From Moritella sp. 24 (GTDB lineage: Bacteria; Pseudomonadota; Gammaproteobacteria; Enterobacterales; Moritellaceae): DNA of 64,000 bases. The position numbers and the translations under genes are program-made. Below, piece after piece: positions 59,458 through 64,000 of this stretch. Where the stretch lies: assembly GCF_018219155.1 (NCBI RefSeq), contig NZ_CP056123.1, forward strand, positions 868,001 to 932,000, read 5' to 3'. A model generated the notes under the pieces. That model was not told the origin of the DNA and ran no database searches. It worked only from the letters and a program-made list of their open reading frames with translations. Positions within the stretch are counted from its first letter, which is position 1; each line of letters begins with the position of its first letter.

Positions 59458-59496
59458 ATGTCGTCATATAAATAAAACAATGTCGTCATATAAATA
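59458..59496. repeat. Short tandem duplication after the antiporter gene
   Basis: ATGTCGTCATATAAATA occurs at 59458-59474 and again at 59480-59496 (period 22), immediately before the terminator. An upstream GGTTTAC/GTAAACC dyad (59406-59430) stands alone. Confidence 0.75.
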
Positions 59497-59501
59497 TAAA
59501 T

Positions 59502-59538
59502 AAAAAAAGCCTGTCAGCGCACACTGACAGGCTTTTTT
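59502..59538. terminator. Bidirectional terminator, antiporter / serA
   Basis: GCCTGTCAG and CTGACAGGC arms with an A run before and T run after, between convergent genes. Confidence 0.92.
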
Positions 59539-59570
59539 ATACTTTCCTTTATCGGAAAGCAGGGGTCTAC

Positions 59571-60800
59571 CTAGCGTAATAAACGCGCACGAATAGTACC
59601 GTCAATTGATTTTAGTTTTGCTAAACCACGTTCTGCATGGTCACTTTCAACATCAATGACCACGTAACCAATATCGCCAACTGTTTGTAGATACTGACCA
59701 GAAATATTCACACCTTCTTCAGCAAATGCTTGCGTGATCTGGTTTAAGATACCCGGTTGGTTATGGTGAATATGCATGAGGCGACTTGAACCACCGTGTG
59801 CCGGTAGTGATACTTCAGGGAAGTTAACTGCAGACAGGGTTGAACCGTTATCAGAATATTTCGTTAGTTTACCTGCTACTTCATAGCCGATATTCTCTTG
59901 TGCTTCCTGCGTACTACCACCCACGTGCGGTGTTAGGATCACATTATCAAATTCACGTAATGGAGAGATAAACTCATCGTTATTTGATGATGGTTCTACA
60001 GGGAATACATCAATTGCTGCACCTGATATTTTCTTGCTTGCTAGCGCAGACGCCAGTGCATCAATATCAACAACCGTACCACGAGAAGCATTGATGAAAA
60101 TAGCACCTTGCTTCATTTGAGCGAACTCAACTTCACCCATCATCAGTTTAGTCTGAGGGGTTTCTGGTACATGTAGTGAGATAATATCTGACGTTGCTAA
60201 TAGATCTTGTAAATTCATGATCTGCTCAGCATTACCTAAAGAAAGCTTTGTTTCAATATCATAATACTTAACGCGAAGACCTAAGTTTTCTGCCAAAATA
60301 CTTAACTGAATACCAATGTGGCCATAGCCAATAATACCCAATTGTTTGCCACGCGCTTCATAAGAACCGGTTGCTGATTTTAGCCATTCGCCACGGTGTG
60401 CTTTTGCATTTTTCTCTGGGATGCCACGTAATAATAGTAGGATCTCGCCAAGTACGAGTTCAGCAACACTACGGGTATTAGAGAACGGGGCATTAAATAC
60501 AGGGATCGCTGCTTTTTGAGCTGCAGCAAGATCAACCTGATTAGTACCAATACAGAAACAACCAATACCAACTAGCTTTTCTGCAGCAGCAATGACGTTT
60601 TCATTTAAATGTGTACGGGAGCGAATACCAACGAAATGGACATCTTTAATTTTTTCACACAGTTCTTCTTCACTCAATGCTGTCTTAATAGACTCGATAT
60701 TGGTGTAACCGGCATTAGTAAATGTATCTACTGCACTTTGGTGTAGTCCTTCAAGCAGTAATATCTTGATCTTATCTTTCTGAAGAGAGAAGTTGGTCAT
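59571..60800 (-). CDS. serA: D-3-phosphoglycerate dehydrogenase
   Basis: A 409-residue enzyme (E. coli 410) that starts serine synthesis. The substrate/nucleotide part shows GIRSRTHLNENVI, GCFCIGTNQVDL, PVFNAPFSNTRSVAE, the NAD motif GIIGYGHIGIQLS, FINASRGTVVDIDAL and the catalytic His region LTPHVGGSTQEAQENIG. The ACT domain (about 338-409, RLMHIHHNQPGILNQI) confers serine feedback. The ATG has AGGAATTTAC upstream on the minus strand. Upstream lies a 306-base gap to rpiA, also on this strand. Confidence 0.98.
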   Translation of the reverse strand: MTNFSLQKDKIKILLLEGLHQSAVDTFTNAGYTNIESIKTALSEEELCEKIKDVHFVGIRSRTHLNENVIAAAEKLVGIGCFCIGTNQVDLAAAQKAAIPVFNAPFSNTRSVAELVLGEILLLLRGIPEKNAKAHRGEWLKSATGSYEARGKQLGIIGYGHIGIQLSILAENLGLRVKYYDIETKLSLGNAEQIMNLQDLLATSDIISLHVPETPQTKLMMGEVEFAQMKQGAIFINASRGTVVDIDALASALASKKISGAAIDVFPVEPSSNNDEFISPLREFDNVILTPHVGGSTQEAQENIGYEVAGKLTKYSDNGSTLSAVNFPEVSLPAHGGSSRLMHIHHNQPGILNQITQAFAEEGVNISGQYLQTVGDIGYVVIDVESDHAERGLAKLKSIDGTIRARLLR

Positions 60801-61106
60801 GTAAATTCCTTTATCACATATTTCGCAAATCGCACTAATTTTATTTATTTTATAAATAGAACTAATTGCTAAAGTAGCAGGTTTTTTTTCATTAGTGAAT
60901 GTTTGTGACGAAAATCAAAGAAAATAGTTAATTTGTGATTTACTGCTGCTTGATTTGCTTCAGGATTTGTACTTTAAGGCTATAAAAATGTTTATCTATC
61001 AAATATTGTTGAATATAACTAATTGTTATACTTATATAATATCTCGTGTGATTTTGTTTGAAGGGAGATCGAGTTGGTGTCGTTAGATAACACCAACCCA
61101 AAATTA
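60801..61106. other. 306-base gap between serA and rpiA
   Basis: It holds the serA promoter region (minus strand) and, next to rpiA, a hairpin GTTGGTGT/ACACCAAC (61073-61097) without T tract that may end rpiA. No ORF is supported. Confidence 0.5.
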
Positions 61107-61763
61107 TTACTTAGTTACTTTAACGCCATTTTGCGTACCAGCTAGCACAACATCAGCGCCACGAGCAGCAAATAGACCATTTGTTACTACACCTACTAAT
61201 GCGTTGATTGCGATTTCTAATGCTTTTGGATCAGCGATCTGCATGTTGTAAACATCCAGAATAATATTACCGTTATCTGTGATAACACCTTCACGATAAA
61301 CCGGATCACCACCTAGTTTCACTAATTCACGTGCTACGTATGAACGTGCCATTGGGATCACTTCCACAGGCAGTGGGAAATCACCTAATACATCTACATT
61401 TTTAGTATCATCAATAATACATACAAATGTTTTAGCAACCGCAGATACAATCTTTTCACGTGTTAGCGCTGCGCCACCACCTTTAATCATGTTGTTGCCG
61501 CCATCAATTTCATCTGCGCCATCAACATAGATATCAAGTTGTGCAACACTGTTTAAATCGAACACTTCAATACCTAACGCTTCTAAACGCTGAGTTGATG
61601 CGATTGAACTTGAAACTGCGCCTTGAATGTCTTCGCGAATAGTACCTAACGCATCAATAAAATGATTAACGGTTGAACCGGTACCCACACCAACGATACT
61701 GCCTTTTTCAACATATTCTAATGCTGCCCAGCCTGCTGCTTTTTTTAATTCATCTTGAGTCAT
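61107..61763 (-). CDS. rpiA: Ribose-5-phosphate isomerase A
   Basis: A 218-residue pentose phosphate isomerase (E. coli 219). [79 protein letters not shown] (containing the catalytic Glu) and [19 protein letters not shown] are conserved. It is on the minus strand between serA and fau, the order serA-rpiA-fau-ssrS-zapA being that of E. coli. Confidence 0.98.
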   Translation of the reverse strand: MTQDELKKAAGWAALEYVEKGSIVGVGTGSTVNHFIDALGTIREDIQGAVSSSIASTQRLEALGIEVFDLNSVAQLDIYVDGADEIDGGNNMIKGGGAALTREKIVSAVAKTFVCIIDDTKNVDVLGDFPLPVEVIPMARSYVARELVKLGGDPVYREGVITDNGNIILDVYNMQIADPKALEIAINALVGVVTNGLFAARGADVVLAGTQNGVKVTK

Positions 61764-61885
61764 GTTATATCCATTTTTTATTGAGTGGCGTGATACTTGA
61801 TCGCGTAGTTTACGCTTCTGATTATATACTTAAAATCCCCTAATATGCCAATGACCTATACATAACAAAATGGCAATAATAGAAG

Positions 61886-62509
61886 TTAATTAAAGGCTAA
61901 TGTTCTTGATGGTGTCATTATTTCTTTAATTGGCATATCCCAAGGTGCAATAGGCAAGTTGTCATGTTGTTGGCAATCGTGTGCCAAGCCAATGACGTAA
62001 GGTGGTTGCTGGTTGTGACGTACAAATTGGTGTTGTGAAAACGTGCGATCATAATAGCCGCCTCCCATACCTAAACGATTACCGACTAAATCAAAAGCCA
62101 CCAACGGGCTGCACACTAAATCTAAGTCGAGATAAGGGATCACTTGAGTCACATCGAGCTTAGGTTCACTGATGCCGTATTTATTTTTGATTAATGGCGT
62201 AGTAGGGGTAAGACGGGTAAACAATAATTGCTTGTGACTAAATGGATGTAGAATAGGAATGTAAACGTGTTTGTTTTGCTGCCAACACCAGTTGATGACC
62301 GCTTGGGTATCAAGTTCGCCATCATTATGTAAATAAATAGCAATGTGTTGGGCGGATTGAACGTGGATATGCTGGCTAAACTGACTAACAAGATCATGAC
62401 TAGCCTGTTGCTGCTGCAAAGTGGAAAGTTGCTGGCGGCGATGGCGTATTTGTTGTCTTATTTCAGTGCGAGTGATTGCGATAGTGTGTGTTATATCTGA
62501 CATAAACAA
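61886..62509 (-). CDS. fau: 5-formyltetrahydrofolate cyclo-ligase
   Basis: About 205 residues. The family blocks are IRQQIRHRRQQLS near the N terminus, the HNDGELDTQAVINWCW strand-helix, KNKYGISEP and the phosphate-binding LVAFDLVGNRLGMGGGYYDRTF. It converts 5-formyl-THF to methenyl-THF. It follows 6S RNA on the minus strand as ygfA/fau does in E. coli, where both come from one primary transcript. The start can be 62509 or 62503 (MSDITH). Confidence 0.94.
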   Translation of the reverse strand: MFMSDITHTIAITRTEIRQQIRHRRQQLSTLQQQQASHDLVSQFSQHIHVQSAQHIAIYLHNDGELDTQAVINWCWQQNKHVYIPILHPFSHKQLLFTRLTPTTPLIKNKYGISEPKLDVTQVIPYLDLDLVCSPLVAFDLVGNRLGMGGGYYDRTFSQHQFVRHNQQPPYVIGLAHDCQQHDNLPIAPWDMPIKEIMTPSRTLAFN

Positions 62510-62574
62510 GAGCCCATACTCATTAAAATCGATGATGGATACTTTCGGTAATAGATTATGTTAACACAAGAAAA

Positions 62575-62757
62575 GGGCCCCAGGGTGCGGCTACAAGGTT
62601 TAGTCCTGAACCAGAAGGTTCAGGTTGGCTATTCAAGCTATTGCGTCAGGCTTCTCAGTACGAGCTGAGCTTGCACAATGGCAACAGGAATGAAAGCCTA
62701 TAAAGTGTGATTATCGGCTCAGGGACATAACCCGCATACCAATCACCCCAGGGTTAT
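62575..62757 (-). ncRNA. ssrS: 6S RNA
   Basis: The minus strand between zapA and fau carries 6S hallmarks: GTCCCTGAGCCGATA near the 5' side, GAGAAGCCTGACGCAATAG in the central part, and a TGAACC...GGTTCA hairpin. The ends pair (CCCTGGGGTG at 62744-62753 with CACCCTGGGG at 62578-62587, 10 bp with two G-U). Length is about 183, as in E. coli. 6S RNA mimics an open promoter and binds the sigma-70 holoenzyme in stationary phase. Exact ends are estimated to a few bases. Confidence 0.95.
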
Positions 62758-62761
62758 TTGG

Positions 62762-63094
62762 TTATACTGCAGATGGCTTTTTATCAATATTATTATTGAT
62801 TTTGTTATCAACCAAGGCACGTTCAATCGTGTCTTGTAATAACTGAATACGATCATCTACGGTATTTGTATATTCTGTTGTCTTTTGGCGTTCTTTACGA
62901 AGTTCATGACAAAAATTTAACGCCGCCATTACAGCTAAATGTTCTAAATTTTTGATATTCGTCTTCGATTGTATCTCTTCTAACTTACTATTGAGCACAG
63001 CAGCTGTTTGATGAAGTTCATCGACTTCTTCGCTTGGACTACCTACTTTAAAGTGGCGACCCAATATTGCAATATCAACCGCAGTTGTACTCAT
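62762..63094 (-). CDS. zapA: Cell-division protein ZapA
   Basis: A 110-residue Z-ring associated protein (E. coli 109). The N-terminal VDIAILGRHFKVGSPSEEVDELHQTAAVLN head binds FtsZ and the coiled-coil second half (KLEEIQSKTNIKNLEHLAVMAALN, then RERQKTTEYTNTVDDRIQLLQDTIERAL) mediates tetramerisation. It lies just upstream of 6S RNA and fau on the minus strand, the conserved gammaproteobacterial order. Confidence 0.95.
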   Translation of the reverse strand: MSTTAVDIAILGRHFKVGSPSEEVDELHQTAAVLNSKLEEIQSKTNIKNLEHLAVMAALNFCHELRKERQKTTEYTNTVDDRIQLLQDTIERALVDNKINNNIDKKPSAV

Positions 63095-63409
63095 GGCTAT
63101 GCTCTAAGTTATCTGGCTACAAGGGCTATATCAAGCACCTCGGCTGATACGTCTGGAATGACTATATCTTGCAATAGTGAGCATTGCAAGGGCTTATCGA
63201 ATCGAAATTTTGAGTTGCGGATCGAGATTAATCAAGTTGTCCATAAATCCAGCAGCTTAGTATATATATTCGAGTGTATACGTGGGTTAATCGGTATGTA
63301 ATTCGGGTGTTTACAGTGTAAAACTAGTCCTTGAAGTTAACTATTTTACTCTAATTTACCCAGCGATTTGACCGTTATCACAACACAGAATAACGGCCAT
63401 CAGGAATGG
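63095..63409. other. 315-base gap between zapA and the exporter gene
   Basis: It should contain the zapA-ssrS promoter region. A CCGTTAT/ATAACGG dyad (about 63370-63394) might end the exporter gene but lacks a T tract. I see no gene. Confidence 0.45.
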
Positions 63410-64000
63410 CTACGACCCGGTTGTATTTGTCGCTAAAATCGGTTTAGGCAATGTAATGTCTATTTCTTGTTCAGCATTTTTTTGTGTCGTGAGGCGTTTA
63501 TTTTTTGCTTCAACTTTAGCTAACCACAATAAAGGCAAAACAATGAACGCTGTACCGATCGCCATCCCCATATCTGGAATTTCATCAAACCAAATCAGAC
63601 CCACAGCAACAGCGCCTAACAAACCGCTGTATTCTGCACTGGCAATTTTGCTCGCTTCGCCTGAACGGTAAGCCATGACACAAAAACCTGCATAAATAAG
63701 GATAAACAAAGTTGAACCAGCAGCGGTTAACATTGGTGCTAAATCCCACGGTTTACCTTCGAATACGGCGAGTCCAAGTGACGCAGGCATACCGACTAAA
63801 TTCGTTAATAGCAGTGTTTGAAATACAGTTTGATGTTTTGGCAGTTTACGGATGAGTAAGTTATTTGCCGCAAGCGTAAACGCCACCACGATCGCTGCTG
63901 TGGCTGCCCAGTCAATTTCGGTCGGACGGATCACGATCAACACACCAATAAAACCAAATACACCCGCACCAATAGAATGCACGGTGAGTTTTTCTTGAAA
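63410..64000 (-). CDS. EamA/DMT-family exporter, C-terminal part (cut by window end)
   Basis: The frame continues past base 64000; at least 196 residues are visible. It shows the second half of a 10-helix drug/metabolite transporter: FGFIGVLIVIRP closes the first EamA repeat, then the second repeat (AIVVAFTLAANNLLIRKLPKHQT, LFILIYAGFCVMAYRSGEASKIASAEYSGLLGAVAVGLIWFDEIP, GTAFIVLPLLWLAK). A polar 30-residue tail follows. The family exports amino acids, purines or drugs; the substrate cannot be read here. The GTG at 63980-63982 is internal, not a start. Confidence 0.88.
   Translation of the reverse strand, partial: FQEKLTVHSIGAGVFGFIGVLIVIRPTEIDWAATAAIVVAFTLAANNLLIRKLPKHQTVFQTLLLTNLVGMPASLGLAVFEGKPWDLAPMLTAAGSTLFILIYAGFCVMAYRSGEASKIASAEYSGLLGAVAVGLIWFDEIPDMGMAIGTAFIVLPLLWLAKVEAKNKRLTTQKNAEQEIDITLPKPILATNTTGS

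Overview
The window is a gene-dense piece of a low-GC gammaproteobacterial chromosome. Protein sequences and gene orders (zapA-6S RNA-fau, epd-pgk-fba, thrABC with a Thr/Ile leader, kbl-tdh, a volA-fadL lipid pair, a ToxR/ToxS-like pair, an FNR-boxed arcA) point to a marine facultative anaerobe of the Vibrio/Shewanella/Moritella/Psychromonas group. I lean towards a Moritella-like organism, but this is an inference from overall character and not from a marker gene. I see no insertion sequence, prophage, CRISPR array, tRNA or rRNA.

Layout. 1-5.1 kb: the end of ribA, then a periplasmic solute-binding protein divergent from a hybrid histidine kinase, a cytochrome c' and an orphan ABC-type binding protein. 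5.2-16.5 kb: a sigma-32-type promoter and dnaK-dnaJ, a NagK-type sugar kinase, fklB, a tiny FNR-boxed membrane ORF, dapB, carA-carB. 16.5-19.1 kb: a small zinc-ribbon-like protein and four type IV minor-pilin genes, one of which seems to begin at AUA. 19.2-27.9 kb: sstT, ltaE, yciA, an RpoS/RpoQ-like sigma factor, maeA, kbl-tdh. Four of these (SstT, LtaE, Kbl, Tdh) handle serine or threonine. 28-36.4 kb is the most accessory stretch: a ToxRS-like pair, VolA phospholipase with FadL, an ImpA/M60-type metalloprotease lipoprotein, and tadA.

36.7-47.5 kb: mltF, purL, cheV, arcA with an upstream FNR box, rraA, aceK without aceBA. 47.6-52.7 kb: the threonine biosynthetic operon with a thrL attenuator. 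52.9-59.4 kb: tesB, epd-pgk-fba and an NhaC-type antiporter. 59.5-64 kb, all on the minus strand: serA, rpiA, fau, 6S RNA, zapA and a DMT-family exporter cut by the window end.

Most of the window is housekeeping metabolism (threonine, lysine, arginine/pyrimidine, purine, serine, glycolysis) with clear intrinsic terminators between units. The items most worth a second look are the FNR-associated small ORF or transcript at 10.7-10.9 kb, the AUA-start pilin at 18.14 kb, the divergent group 2 sigma factor with a changed -10-recognition helix, the ToxRS-like operon, and the solute-binding-protein/hybrid-kinase pair. Start sites were judged by eye from Shine-Dalgarno spacing and family length. No database search was run.
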